Source of the DNA: an uncultured bacterium | GTDB lineage: Bacteria > Oederibacteriota > PGYV01 > Palsa-1178 | NCBI GenBank assembly: GCA_937889595.1 | Contig: CALAOR010000056.1 | Span: forward strand, 1 to 49,819 | DNA length: 49,819 nucleotides | Direction: 5' to 3' | The notes under the pieces: model-generated | The model's input: only the letters and a program-made list of their open reading frames with translations | What the model was told of the DNA's origin: nothing | The model's database searches: none | Part shown: positions 1 through 8,221 of the stretch, piece by piece | Layout of the letters: the number at the start of each line of letters is the position of its first letter | How positions within the stretch are numbered: the stretch's first letter is position 1 | Program-made: the position numbers and the translations under genes

Positions 1-97
1 TAGATATTCTTACACCGCGTTTTGTGCGGTGTTAGAATATCTTATGCCGGTTTTCTCGGCGTAGATTTTAAAATACGCGCCAGTGTATACGCAACCT
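1..97. repeat. Left contig end with a long hairpin
   Basis: No gene is seen here. Positions 3-18 and 26-41 form a 16-bp stem with one mismatch (11/33) and a 7-base loop; the arms read GATATTCTTACACCGC and its near complement. Neither side has a clear U-run, so it is not an obvious intrinsic terminator for lpxC. A long hairpin exactly at a contig end fits an assembly break at a repeat. Confidence 0.6.
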
Positions 98-119
98 TTA
101 TCCGTATCCGCTTTGCGTC
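84..119. repeat. Dispersed repeat A, single arm, overlapping the end of lpxC
   Basis: Bases 91-119 (GCAACCTTTATCCG followed by TATCCGCTTTGCGTC) recur almost unchanged at 48642-48671 and, inverted, near 48774-48800. The element supplies the last six codons of lpxC (TQSGYG) and its TAA stop at 98-100. It looks like a short dispersed palindromic element that ran into the gene's 3' end. Confidence 0.75.
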
Positions 120-919
120 CAAATCTTTTTCGCCATTTCCACATTATGTTTATGCCCTGTTTTTACCGCAATAATATGCATGTTCAGGTTGGCGCCGAGC
201 ATGCCGAAATCTCCGGCTATATCAAGAACTTTATGCCTGGCAAGCTCATCTAAATACCTCAGTGTTCCCTTAACCGGCCTGCCTTTATCCATCAATATTG
301 CGTTATCAAGGCTGGCGCCCTTAATGAGCCCTGCCTTTATGAGCCAGCCAATCTCGGACTTAAACCCGAATGTTCTTGCTTTGGAAATCATTTTTTCATA
401 TGCCACAGGGGTGATTTCTTCCGTCACATCCGACGGAGGAATTCCGTGTGCGGAAAAATCCGAAAAATAACTTATTTTTAACCCCTTAAACGGCAATACC
501 GCAAGGTACCTGCCTGAATCTTCAACGAGCACGGGTTCTCTAATGCTGATAAACTTCTTGTCTTTTAAGAGCTTTTTTAAACCCGCTTTTCTTAACGCAA
601 GTACATACGGATAAGAACTGCCGTCTGCGGCCGGCGGTTCATCGCCTTCCACAGTTATGACAGCGTTGTCTATCCCAAGCCCGCGGATGGCTGAAACCAT
701 ATGTTCCACCGTGTGCAGGACGCTTTTTTTATATTTTATGGTGGTGCCGCGTTTTGTATCCGCCACAAGCCCGGGATTTAGGACATATTCACAGCCGGCA
801 TTTCTAATTAAAAGGCCGGCATCAGCATCTGCCGGGGATATCATGACCCTGTTTATTTTTCCTTTGTGAAGGCCGGGCCCGGATATTTCCGCGGCCTTTT
901 TCAATGTAATCTGTTTCAT
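98..919 (-). CDS. lpxC: UDP-3-O-acyl-N-acetylglucosamine deacetylase LpxC
   Basis: The product is 273 residues. It would carry out the committed, zinc-dependent step of lipid A synthesis: removal of acetate from UDP-3-O-acyl-GlcNAc in the cytoplasm. Visible family motifs are HTVEHM (Glu72, His73), RHKVLD (zinc ligands His229 and Asp233 by homology) and GHKHN (His256, the usual catalytic histidine). It is slightly short against about 280-305 in relatives because it ends inside a dispersed repeat that encodes TQSGYG-stop. The start ATG lies 2 nt beyond the lpxD stop, with only a weak ribosome site inside the end of lpxD, so translation is probably coupled. It is the last gene of the bamA-skp-lpxD-lpxC group in this window; lpxA or fabZ would be expected beyond the contig end. 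Confidence 0.96.
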   Translation of the reverse strand: MKQITLKKAAEISGPGLHKGKINRVMISPADADAGLLIRNAGCEYVLNPGLVADTKRGTTIKYKKSVLHTVEHMVSAIRGLGIDNAVITVEGDEPPAADGSSYPYVLALRKAGLKKLLKDKKFISIREPVLVEDSGRYLAVLPFKGLKISYFSDFSAHGIPPSDVTEEITPVAYEKMISKARTFGFKSEIGWLIKAGLIKGASLDNAILMDKGRPVKGTLRYLDELARHKVLDIAGDFGMLGANLNMHIIAVKTGHKHNVEMAKKIWTQSGYG

Positions 920-921
920 TT

Positions 922-1932
922 TTAGGATTTTTTATCCGCTTCCAGCACTTTTACCCTCTTAAACAGGTCTTCAAGTTTCATCATATATACCTCTGCTTTC
1001 CGCATCTTAATGACCGGCCTGGCCGGAGTGCCGGTTAACATGGCGCCCGGTTCGACATCAGAAGGTATCCCTGATTGCGAGCCTATTTTTGCGCCGTCAC
1101 CGATGGTCACATGGTCGACTATCCCGACCTGTCCGCCTATTACGCAGTACTTGCCGAGTTTTGTCGAGCCCGATATGCCTGTCTGGGCTATTATTATGGT
1201 TCCTTCGCCTATTTCGACATTGTGCGCTATATGCACGAGATTGTCTATCTTTACGTTATTTCCTATAAGCGTGGCGCCAAAAGACGCCCTGTCAACGCAG
1301 CAGTTTGCCCCAATTTCCACATTGTTGCCTATGATAACCCTGCCTACCTGCGGCACTTTAAGCAGCCCGCCTTCATCTTCCACAAAACCAAAACCGTCCG
1401 CTCCTATTACCGTGCCTGAGTGTATTATGCAGTTTGAACCTATCCGGGTACCCAGGTAGATGGTTACATTCGGATTGATCTGCGTCAATGCGCCTATGGA
1501 ACAATCCTCGCTTATGACAACCCCTGCTCCTATGTACGCGCCGTCGCTTATGACGCAGCCATTTTTTATGGCGGCAAAATCATCGATAAAAACATCCCTG
1601 CCGATTTTCGACCCGGGAGATATTGACGCATGAGGGGATATATAACTCTCGGCTTTTCTTGCGGGATAAAAAACAGATATTACTTTCGCGTACGCAGCTT
1701 TGGCATTTTTAACCTTTATGACCGTCTTTCCCTCTATGGAATCAAGCGTATCGGAAATAATGACTTTTGCCGGGCATTCCTGCGCGTTTTTCAAAAACTT
1801 CGTGGAAAGGATGAAACTCACGTCCGTTTCTTTCGCGCCCTTAAGGTCGGAAATGCCGGACACTGTAAGTCCGGCATTTCCTTTTATCTCTCCGCCTGTG
1901 AGTCCCGCTATCTCCTGCAGCGTTATGTTCAT
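922..1932 (-). CDS. lpxD: UDP-3-O-acylglucosamine N-acyltransferase LpxD
   Basis: The product is 336 residues. It adds the N-linked acyl chain to UDP-3-O-acylglucosamine, the step after LpxC in lipid A synthesis. The N-terminal ~100 residues match the LpxD uridine-binding domain. Residues ~100-310 are hexapeptide repeats of the [LIV]-G-x4 type that form a left-handed beta helix. The stretch [14 protein letters not shown] contains the histidine pair used for catalysis in the family. The C-terminus is a charged helix, as in other LpxD proteins. Its start is 19 nt after the skp stop without a clear ribosome site, and it runs directly into lpxC. Family identity is secure from the repeats, length and gene order. 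Confidence 0.96.
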   Translation of the reverse strand: MNITLQEIAGLTGGEIKGNAGLTVSGISDLKGAKETDVSFILSTKFLKNAQECPAKVIISDTLDSIEGKTVIKVKNAKAAYAKVISVFYPARKAESYISPHASISPGSKIGRDVFIDDFAAIKNGCVISDGAYIGAGVVISEDCSIGALTQINPNVTIYLGTRIGSNCIIHSGTVIGADGFGFVEDEGGLLKVPQVGRVIIGNNVEIGANCCVDRASFGATLIGNNVKIDNLVHIAHNVEIGEGTIIIAQTGISGSTKLGKYCVIGGQVGIVDHVTIGDGAKIGSQSGIPSDVEPGAMLTGTPARPVIKMRKAEVYMMKLEDLFKRVKVLEADKKS

Positions 1933-1951
1933 TAACTTATGGCCGCAATTT

Positions 1952-2443
1952 TTATTCTTGCATCTTTTTAATAACGAGATACGTTATGTCCTCGCCTCCG
2001 AATAAAACAGTATTTTTTTCAAAAACATAATCAAAATTCTTTTCCTTTGCTATCTTCTGCACTATGGCCCTGATCTCTTCGACAATGTTTGCGGTAAGAT
2101 CCTTTTCCTGGGACATCAGTTTCTGCTGTATCTCGAGGGCTTTTGCCTGGAGTTTCTCGGCTTTATCCTGGAGAGCCTTTTCCTGTTCGTCAACTTTGGC
2201 CTTGTCAAGTATGGATTTCTTTTTGTCAAGGTCAGCTTTTGCTTTTAATATAGCATCCTTCTCTTTTTCCACATTTTTCTGCTCTTTTTCCACTTCTTTT
2301 TGCAGTTTATCTTTTGCTTCAGTTGTCCCCTTGTACTGTGAAAACACTTTTTCAATATCCACATACCCCACGCTTAAAGCAAAAGAACTTGCGGAAAAAA
2401 CAAGCAACAACATACCAGCCAGTAAAAATACGAATTTTTTCAT
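1952..2443 (-). CDS. skp: Periplasmic chaperone of the Skp/OmpH family
   Basis: The product is 163 residues. It should be a periplasmic chaperone that holds unfolded outer-membrane proteins on their way to BamA. A signal peptide covers residues ~1-22 (hydrophobic core, cut after SSFA). Residues ~35-125 are Lys/Glu/Gln/Ala-rich and predicted to form the long coiled-coil tentacle of Skp. The last ~35 residues ([17 protein letters not shown]) match the conserved family end. A GGAGG ribosome site sits about 7 nt before the ATG. It lies between bamA and lpxD, the standard neighbourhood for this gene. Confidence 0.93.
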   Translation of the reverse strand: MKKFVFLLAGMLLLVFSASSFALSVGYVDIEKVFSQYKGTTEAKDKLQKEVEKEQKNVEKEKDAILKAKADLDKKKSILDKAKVDEQEKALQDKAEKLQAKALEIQQKLMSQEKDLTANIVEEIRAIVQKIAKEKNFDYVFEKNTVLFGGEDITYLVIKKMQE

Positions 2444-2483
2444 TTTGAATCCTCCTCTTTTTATTTTAAATTACTCCCGTGTT

Positions 2484-4847
2484 TTAAAATATATTGCCGA
2501 TGTTAAAGTGTATTTTCCCGCCCGGCGTCCTTTTTTCAGCGTCAAGCCCGTAGCCGTAGTCAAGCCTGATAAGCATGACTGTTCCGGGTATGGTAAGACG
2601 CACCCCGGCGCCAACGCTCGAGTAGAGTTTCGGGTCGGACCAATTCACGTTTTTGAAGTTATCCCAGGCGTTTCCTGCGTCATAAAAAGCCGCCAGTGTC
2701 AGTACCCTCTCAACAACCCTTAATTTATACTCAATGTTTGTCACAAAAGTGGAATTACCGCCTGTAAGGCCGTTGTTCGGCCCTAAAGCCCTTTCCTCAT
2801 ATCCGCGCACAGTGTCTGTTCCTCCGCAGTAAAACTTTTCCGTCAGCGGCATATCCGAATTACCGTATGTGTAATGGTAACCCACGCCATTACCCGCCAG
2901 CATGCGCACAGCAAACACAAACCTCCAGATGCTTGGCACAAAATACCTGAAATCAACCGACTCTTTTATGTAGTTATAATCGCCGCCTAGCCAGCCGCCG
3001 CCAAACTGCAGCGCGGCGTTAACATACACACCCCTGCTCGGGTCAAATACATCGTCGCGGGTGTCAAATGTATAAGCCGGCGAAATTGAAGATACCTGCT
3101 GGTGCCTGCGGTCCAACGGAATAAGTGACGCCAGTTGGGCATCTACGTTTGAGTATTTGTCATCCTGGTACCTGTATGTTATAAACGCTCTCTGCGTACT
3201 GTCCAGCTTTCTGCCGGTCGTTATGTCAAAACCGTATGTATCCAGGTCATACCCCTGGTTGTTATAGGTGCTATTCTGATAGGTGTTCCATACATCAACG
3301 CCCATCGAAGTGGGTGTGTCAAGCAGCCACGGATCCTTATAGGATAACTGCCAGCTTTTTTTCTCGCTGCCGTACTGGACGTCAGCCGAGAAAAGCTTGC
3401 CTTCGCCAAAAAGGTTGGATTGTGAAAGCTGCACATATCCTACGAGGCCTTCCACGGTCGAATAACCCGCGCCCAGACCCACATTGCCCGTCTTTCTTTC
3501 TTCGACTTCAAATATTAAGTTGAGCTTGTCTATGTCAACCTGTTCCGTGTCGATTACCACGTTGTCAAAGAAGCCTAAATTGTATACAGCTTCCTGGGAT
3601 TTTTTTATCTTGTTCGAGTCAAAAGGCTCGCCCTCGGCGAGGGTGAGTTCCCTGAGTATCACCTTGTCTTTTGTGACATAATTACCGCGCACCTTTATTT
3701 TATTGATATATGCCACCGGTCCATCAGTGACTGCAACGTTTATTTTAACCGCGCCGGTGTCATCGTCATAAACGTAAACATCTTTCAGCTGGGCGAATAT
3801 ATGCCCCTTTTCCGCGTACATTGAACGGACGACCGCGAGGTCCCTTTCAAACTGGACCTTGTCGTAAAACTTATCCGGTACCGTAACCATCTTTTCCATA
3901 AAATCAGCGTTTGTAAATATCGCACTTCCGGTGATCTCGAGGGCCTTGACCTTATACCTTATGCCTTCTTCGATCGGGATATTTATGGTGATCGTTTTCT
4001 TTTCCCTGTCGATTTTTACGTCTTTGGTTATTATTTCTTTCCTGTTAATGTCAAGCTCCCCGTCAGTAAAGCCGTTTATCTTCGCCTTTACATAACCTTC
4101 CTGATAATAGCTGTTTAAAACAGCTTTTAAATCCTCTATCAGCTGATCATCGTTGAAAGTTCCGGACTGAAACCAGCCTTCTTCCTTTGTTTTAATGGTG
4201 CCCTTTATTTTATCGGCGGAAAAAACATTATTGCCGGAAGCTGTGATGGCATTTACTTTCAGCTTGCCTCCTTCATCAACGTTAAGTTCAACATTCATGG
4301 TTTTTACTTTCTTGCCGTCCTTTTCATTTTCAACTACACTTATGGCGTATGAGACTGTTGCGTAATAAAAATTGCGTTCCTTGTACATGGCTTCAATATT
4401 ACTTATCGCTTTCTTCAGTTTATATTCATCCAGGTATTCGCCGTCCTTGATCTTAATGCCCAGCTTTTCTTCGTCCTCAAGCTTGCCCTTTATGTCCCCG
4501 TCCCCGACTTCCTTGTTCCCCTTTATAATAACTTTCCCAATCTGGAGTTTTTCCCTGACTTCCACAACCAGTGTGTTTTTATCCCCGGTCTTTTCCATGT
4601 ACATTTTGATATCGTCAAACTTACCGGTTTTGTAGAGGTTCCTGATATCTTCGCGGGTTTTATATCTCGAAAAGACCATGCCAACCCCGTACGTCAGCTG
4701 GTCGTTTATTTCCTTGGCCTGAACGCTTGAATTCCCAACGATCTTAATATTGTCTATAAGATCCTCCGGAGCCGTCACTTCAGCAGCAAAAAGCGCAAAC
4801 ACTGATAAGACTGTAAATATTAATGTAAAAAGCAGTATTTTCCTCAT
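2484..4847 (-). CDS. bamA: Outer-membrane protein assembly factor BamA
   Basis: The product is 787 residues. It is the central insertase for beta-barrel proteins in the outer membrane. A signal peptide covers residues ~1-22. Residues ~25-430 contain repeated POTRA units (for example a unit starting IDNIKIVGN and another ending EVEERKTGNVGLG). Residues ~450-787 form the 16-stranded barrel with alternating aromatic residues. The lid-loop motif VRGY (normally VRGF) occurs in GGTDTVRGYEERALGP. The protein ends in phenylalanine (FNIGNIF), the usual outer-membrane signature. AGGAGGTT lies about 11 nt before the ATG. It is the first gene of the envelope operon and has its own candidate promoter. Confidence 0.97.
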   Translation of the reverse strand: MRKILLFTLIFTVLSVFALFAAEVTAPEDLIDNIKIVGNSSVQAKEINDQLTYGVGMVFSRYKTREDIRNLYKTGKFDDIKMYMEKTGDKNTLVVEVREKLQIGKVIIKGNKEVGDGDIKGKLEDEEKLGIKIKDGEYLDEYKLKKAISNIEAMYKERNFYYATVSYAISVVENEKDGKKVKTMNVELNVDEGGKLKVNAITASGNNVFSADKIKGTIKTKEEGWFQSGTFNDDQLIEDLKAVLNSYYQEGYVKAKINGFTDGELDINRKEIITKDVKIDREKKTITINIPIEEGIRYKVKALEITGSAIFTNADFMEKMVTVPDKFYDKVQFERDLAVVRSMYAEKGHIFAQLKDVYVYDDDTGAVKINVAVTDGPVAYINKIKVRGNYVTKDKVILRELTLAEGEPFDSNKIKKSQEAVYNLGFFDNVVIDTEQVDIDKLNLIFEVEERKTGNVGLGAGYSTVEGLVGYVQLSQSNLFGEGKLFSADVQYGSEKKSWQLSYKDPWLLDTPTSMGVDVWNTYQNSTYNNQGYDLDTYGFDITTGRKLDSTQRAFITYRYQDDKYSNVDAQLASLIPLDRRHQQVSSISPAYTFDTRDDVFDPSRGVYVNAALQFGGGWLGGDYNYIKESVDFRYFVPSIWRFVFAVRMLAGNGVGYHYTYGNSDMPLTEKFYCGGTDTVRGYEERALGPNNGLTGGNSTFVTNIEYKLRVVERVLTLAAFYDAGNAWDNFKNVNWSDPKLYSSVGAGVRLTIPGTVMLIRLDYGYGLDAEKRTPGGKIHFNIGNIF

Positions 4848-4890
4848 AAATATAAGCTAACCTCCTGAAATTTTGTAAAAAACAGATTTG

Positions 4891-4918
4891 ATTATAGCAT
4901 AAGGCTTAAAATATGCAA
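4891..4918 (-). promoter_or_regulatory. Candidate sigma-70-type promoter for the bamA operon
   Basis: On the minus strand a perfect -10 box TATAAT (4891-4896) lies 16 nt after a weaker -35 TTGCAT (4913-4918), about 45 nt upstream of bamA. It is in the AT-rich 250-bp gap between the divergent bamA and HNH genes. The -10 is convincing; the -35 is only partly matched. Confidence 0.5.
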
Positions 4919-5143
4919 ACTTTAAAAGCATTTATTTTCATTTATTTTTCACTTATTAGACGTTTGGTCAGGCCGGGAAGTTCATAGCGTGGAACGCGCG
5001 GGACAGGATATCAATATCTACTCAGCATTCGTCACACATCATTCTGCTTTATTGAAAAACTGTTTTTTTTCCTGTTTTTTTCCTTGATTTATCATTGATT
5101 ATTATATAAAATGAATCAATTCCTGTATCTAAGGAGAAATACC

Positions 5144-5713
5144 ATGGATTCAGACCAAAGCGTGCTGCTTTTAAACACCACATTTGAGCCTTTAACCGTA
5201 GTGCCCGCAAGACGGGCCTTAAAATTGCTGTTTTCTAAAAAGGCTCATTCAATAGAAGAAGGCAATTCTTACATGCGGACAGTCAGGGCCCAGGTTAAGC
5301 TTCCTTCTGTTATACAAATACTCTACTATATTAGAAAGCCCTACATAGCGCCTAAATTCTCAAAAAGAGCCGTATTTATGAGGGATAATTATACCTGTCA
5401 GTATTGCGGCAAGCATGTCCCCAAACCGACCATAGACCACATAATTCCCAGTTCGAAACTCGGCAAGACCAACTGGTACAATGTAGTCACAGCCTGCCAT
5501 ACCTGCAACAACAAGAAAGGCGACCGTGCTTTGAAGGAAGCGGGCATGAGGCTTATCAAGGACCCGCATGAACCGAAATTTCTGGTATATTCCGCGGTCA
5601 TATCCCCTGCCAGGGTTAAACGTTGGGAGAAGTATTTTTACCCGGAACTCCGCGACAGCGAGCGGGAAATGGTGTCGGCGGCAATTAATTCGTCGATGGC
5701 ATCGGCCTTTTAA
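5144..5713 (+). CDS. HNH endonuclease family protein (McrA-like)
   Basis: The product is 189 residues and is the only plus-strand gene in the window that I accept. Residues ~75-140 form a zinc-supported HNH fold: CQYCGK, TIDHIIPSSKLGK and ACHTCNNKKGDR give two CxxC pairs and the DHIIP catalytic segment. Such proteins bind metal and cut DNA; this stand-alone subfamily is widespread in free-living bacteria and its cellular role is poorly defined. I chose the ATG at 5144, 7 nt after AAGGAG, rather than the ATG at 5111, which has no ribosome site. No intron, phage or restriction gene is adjacent, so a homing or restriction role is not supported by context. Confidence 0.85.
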   Translation: MDSDQSVLLLNTTFEPLTVVPARRALKLLFSKKAHSIEEGNSYMRTVRAQVKLPSVIQILYYIRKPYIAPKFSKRAVFMRDNYTCQYCGKHVPKPTIDHIIPSSKLGKTNWYNVVTACHTCNNKKGDRALKEAGMRLIKDPHEPKFLVYSAVISPARVKRWEKYFYPELRDSEREMVSAAINSSMASAF

Positions 5714-5808
5714 ACCAAAACAAAACACCAATTATCAATGACTAATTAAATCAGGACAAAAAGAGACCGCCGTAAATCCTTCTATTTTTGGTAATGTTCT
5801 AATGTTTA

Positions 5809-5829
5809 ATTACTCAACTTTGGCAAATT
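5809..5829 (+). repeat. Left arm of 21-bp inverted repeat bounding a cassette
   Basis: The sequence ATTACTC, one variable base, then ACTTTGGCAAATT matches the reverse complement of 7317-7337 at 20 of 21 positions. The two arms enclose the FGE-like lipoprotein gene, its terminator and its promoter. A related GTTTAATT motif precedes each arm, with a small indel between the two copies. Confidence 0.75.
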
Positions 5830-5880
5830 TGCCTGAACAGATAAAATCCAGCAATCCTAATCCTTGTTATGTCATTTTGA

Positions 5881-5929
5881 ATTAAAAAAAATGCCCTGCG
5901 GATTTTGCCTTTGGCAGCCACGCAGAGCA
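5881..5929 (-). terminator. Intrinsic terminator after the FGE-like lipoprotein gene
   Basis: On the minus strand TGCTCTGCG (5921-5929) pairs with CGCAGGGCA (5892-5900) in a 9-bp stem with one G-U pair. A small inner GCC/GGC stem lies in the loop. The hairpin is followed at once by eight U. It lies about 120 nt after the stop codon at 6048. Confidence 0.75.
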
Positions 5930-6047
5930 AAATAAACACACAAACGAACTCACAAAAAAAAATTCCAAAATGTAAAAAAGGTGGAGCACCACTCATATAA
6001 TTATATACTATTCTCCCTCCAGCAAAACTGAATAAAAATCCAAAATG

Positions 6048-7238
6048 TTAATACGTCCTAGCAAGACGTAAACCATCGCCCCAGTAGCGATTATACGGGC
6101 TGTAACTGCTGCGGCTGCCCACCTGCAGGTAGCTATCGGAAGGGTAACAGCTGCCGCCCCGATCCACGCGGCCGACGCCGCTCCCAGATCCTCTATAGTC
6201 TGTAGATGTACCGGGATAATTTCCCCACCAATCCCAACACCATTCCTCTACATTGCCCGACATATCATAGATACCAAGCGCATTTGCTATTTTACCGCCT
6301 ACTGCCTGCGTACCGGTACAATTTGAACTATAGACACCACTATACCACGCTACAAGCCCGGTTGCTGTTGCATTGGTATAGGCCGCTGTCGCGCCGCTGG
6401 CATAGTTATACGGTGTCCAGCTTGACCCGTCTATATAGCTTGCGGCATACTGCCATTCACCTTCTGTCGGTAGTCTGAAACCATTTGTATTCCAGTTCAC
6501 ATACGGATTATCAAAACCCCCTGTTGTTGTATTTATACTGCTTCCATACGACCCGTCTGCAGAACTTTTAATTGGCGTAGTAAAGGCTGCGTCCGAACAA
6601 TATACAGGCGACAACCCTGTTTTCTGGCTGTATGCGTTACACCACACAATTGAATCCCGCCAGTTTATGTACGTTACAGGTTGATATTTTGCAGTAGTAG
6701 GCGCAGCACCCACTATTCCGTTAGTGCCTTCTGCGCCAGCATTAGCAAAACTATAGCCGTTGGCAATTGCCCACTGATATACCGTGTACCACAAGTCATA
6801 CGTTACCTGATACTTTCCCATTTTAAAAGTTGAAATTGTGTGACTGAAACTGCTTGTTCCATCAGTCTGAGTATATGTTCCGCCAGGTACAGAAGCAAGG
6901 TTCGTATAAGGAATCGTTGCTACTGCGGTTTGCGTTGCAACTATTGCTACTGCGGTTTGCGTTGCAACTATTGCTGCTGCGGTTTGCGTTGCAACTATTG
7001 CTGCTGCGGTTGCCGTTGCCGTTGCCGCTGCTGTTTGTTGGTCTTGTGCTGTTGCTGTTTGTTGGGCTCCGATCCCTGCGGTCTGGAGCGCGGCGGCTGT
7101 CTGCGTTATCTGTGCGGCTGATAGTGGAGTAAGCGTGGGGGTATTAATTGATTCGTCAGGAGCTACTGGAATGTGCTTTTTAGAACATGCAACCATAAAA
7201 ATAAGTAATATCATAAATATTATAACGATTTTTTTCAT
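6048..7238 (-). CDS. Lipoprotein with formylglycine-generating-enzyme-like (SUMF1) domain
   Basis: The product is 396 residues. The signal peptide ends in a lipobox (FMVAC, Cys18), so it should be a lipid-anchored surface or periplasmic protein. Residues ~30-110 are a low-complexity Ala/Thr/Gln linker containing a nine-residue tandem repeat (AAIVATQTA type). Residues ~115-396 are an FGE-sulfatase fold with its usual landmarks: PVTYINWRDSIVWCNAYS, GFRLPTEGEWQYAA, GIYDMSGNVEEWCWD, RVDRGGSCY and GLRLAR. The cysteine pair used by true formylglycine-generating enzymes is not obvious, because RGGSCYPSD replaces the usual Cys-rich segment. I therefore expect a binding or structural role rather than sulfatase activation. 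The gene has its own terminator and a poly-G promoter, and lies between inverted repeats. Confidence 0.85.
   Translation of the reverse strand: MKKIVIIFMILLIFMVACSKKHIPVAPDESINTPTLTPLSAAQITQTAAALQTAGIGAQQTATAQDQQTAAATATATAAAIVATQTAAAIVATQTAVAIVATQTAVATIPYTNLASVPGGTYTQTDGTSSFSHTISTFKMGKYQVTYDLWYTVYQWAIANGYSFANAGAEGTNGIVGAAPTTAKYQPVTYINWRDSIVWCNAYSQKTGLSPVYCSDAAFTTPIKSSADGSYGSSINTTTGGFDNPYVNWNTNGFRLPTEGEWQYAASYIDGSSWTPYNYASGATAAYTNATATGLVAWYSGVYSSNCTGTQAVGGKIANALGIYDMSGNVEEWCWDWWGNYPGTSTDYRGSGSGVGRVDRGGSCYPSDSYLQVGSRSSYSPYNRYWGDGLRLARTY
6921..7010. repeat. 27-bp tandem repeat inside the lipoprotein gene
   Basis: A 27-bp unit (starting TACTGCGGTTTGCGTTGC) repeats a little over three times at 6921, 6948 and 6975, with a partial fourth copy at 7002. 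It encodes the nine-residue unit IVATQTAxA in the linker. Copy-number change by 27 bp would keep the frame and only alter linker length. Confidence 0.8.
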
Positions 7239-7268
7239 TTTCCCTCCTTTATGTCATTTCTATCCATA

Positions 7269-7296
7269 AGTATACCCCCCCCCATTATTTTGTCAA
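7269..7296 (-). promoter_or_regulatory. Promoter with a G9 spacer tract, possibly phase-variable
   Basis: On the minus strand a perfect -35 TTGACA (7291-7296) and a good -10 TATACT (7269-7274) are separated by 16 nt. Nine of these are a run of G (plus-strand C at 7275-7283). It lies about 30 nt upstream of the FGE-like lipoprotein ATG, which also has an AAGGAGGG ribosome site. Slippage in the G run would change the spacer around the 17-nt optimum and so promoter strength. Confidence 0.75.
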
Positions 7297-7316
7297 GTTT
7301 TTAGTACCACAGAGTG

Positions 7317-7337
7317 AATTTGCCAAAGTCGAGTAAT
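7317..7337 (-). repeat. Right arm of 21-bp inverted repeat bounding a cassette
   Basis: This arm is the reverse complement of 5809-5829 with one mismatch. It lies between the lipoprotein promoter and the end of the M23 peptidase gene. Confidence 0.75.
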
Positions 7338-7365
7338 CAGTAATTAAACCTGCATTATTCTTTAT

Positions 7366-8220
7366 TTAAAACGCAGTCAGGAACTCCGCCGGGTTCACCG
7401 GTATTTTATACACGTTCATCTGCCAGTGCAGGTGCGGGCCCGTTGCGATGCCCGTGGCGCCTACTGTTCCTATTATATCCCCTTTTGAAACAAGCGTATC
7501 CTTTTTTACATAAACCTTCTGCATGTGATAATACATGGAATAAATACCCGCGCCGTGGTCTATTATCACTATATTACCGCAGCTTTGTGTCGAGGCTGCC
7601 GAGACCACGTTCCCGCTGCTTGCGGCGCGGATGGGCGTCCCTTTTTTCGCAGCAATATCCCAACCCTTGTGGCGCCAGGCGGCTTTTCCGTTATCATACA
7701 CCCTTTGATCGCCGAAATTCCCGGTTGTAATCCCTTCGACAGGCTTCATAAATGGAAAATCATATTTGACCGGCGTTATCGGATCCTGAATGGATTTAAT
7801 TATCGTGCTTTCCTTTGACATTTTAGCGTTAAATGTATCATTGATCATCCCCGTGTTAATTGTGGTTTCCCTGCCCTTGACCTGTTTTACCCTTATCTTC
7901 TCGTCTTTTACTCCTTCAGTATCGTCCTTAAGCAGGTATTTGATGGTTAATTTCTTTGTTCCTTTGGTCCCAAGCGGCACGGGTATCACCGCTGCGCATA
8001 CATATTCAGTGTCGTGTATGTCAAATTTTTTATAAAAAGCCTGGTATGTGTTGCCCATGAATTCAATATTTGTCGCTTTCAAAGGTTCGTTGCTGCGCAG
8101 GCTTATTTTTATTATGCCGCCCTCTTTGACGGTATTTGTGTCAAGCATGACATATGTTTCGCACATAAGAATAAACGGGGTTAAAAACACGATGAACAGC
8201 GAAACAATGTATTTTTTCAT
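7366..8220 (-). CDS. Exported M23-family (LytM-like) peptidase
   Basis: The product is 284 residues with a signal peptide at ~1-20. The middle region (~20-150) is beta-rich and unassigned, possibly an Ig-like fold. The C-terminal ~130 residues are a LytM/M23 domain. RHKGWDIA supplies the first His and Asp zinc ligands, and GPHLHWQM supplies the catalytic and third zinc histidines, so the site looks intact. Such enzymes cut peptidoglycan cross-bridges in the periplasm or serve at division and envelope growth. Its ATG is one base after the pyrD stop (TGA-C-ATG), so it is probably co-translated with pyrD although it is not a pyrimidine gene. Confidence 0.9.
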   Translation of the reverse strand: MKKYIVSLFIVFLTPFILMCETYVMLDTNTVKEGGIIKISLRSNEPLKATNIEFMGNTYQAFYKKFDIHDTEYVCAAVIPVPLGTKGTKKLTIKYLLKDDTEGVKDEKIRVKQVKGRETTINTGMINDTFNAKMSKESTIIKSIQDPITPVKYDFPFMKPVEGITTGNFGDQRVYDNGKAAWRHKGWDIAAKKGTPIRAASSGNVVSAASTQSCGNIVIIDHGAGIYSMYYHMQKVYVKKDTLVSKGDIIGTVGATGIATGPHLHWQMNVYKIPVNPAEFLTAF

Positions 8221-8221
8221 G

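Larger units (their letters stand above)
5714..6047. other. Gap between HNH gene and FGE-like lipoprotein gene
   Basis: The 334-bp gap holds the 3' ends of two converging genes. It contains one arm of a 21-bp inverted repeat (5809-5829) and a minus-strand intrinsic terminator (5881-5929). A 60-codon minus-strand reading frame at 5814-5996 overlaps the terminator, has no ribosome site and is not accepted as a gene. Confidence 0.6.

Noticed and set aside
5144-5713. The HNH gene as a homing or restriction enzyme
   Set aside because: It has no flanking intron, methylase or specificity gene, and matches a stand-alone family.
5814-5996. A 60-codon minus-strand reading frame
   Set aside because: It overlaps an intrinsic terminator, has no ribosome site and is low in sequence complexity.
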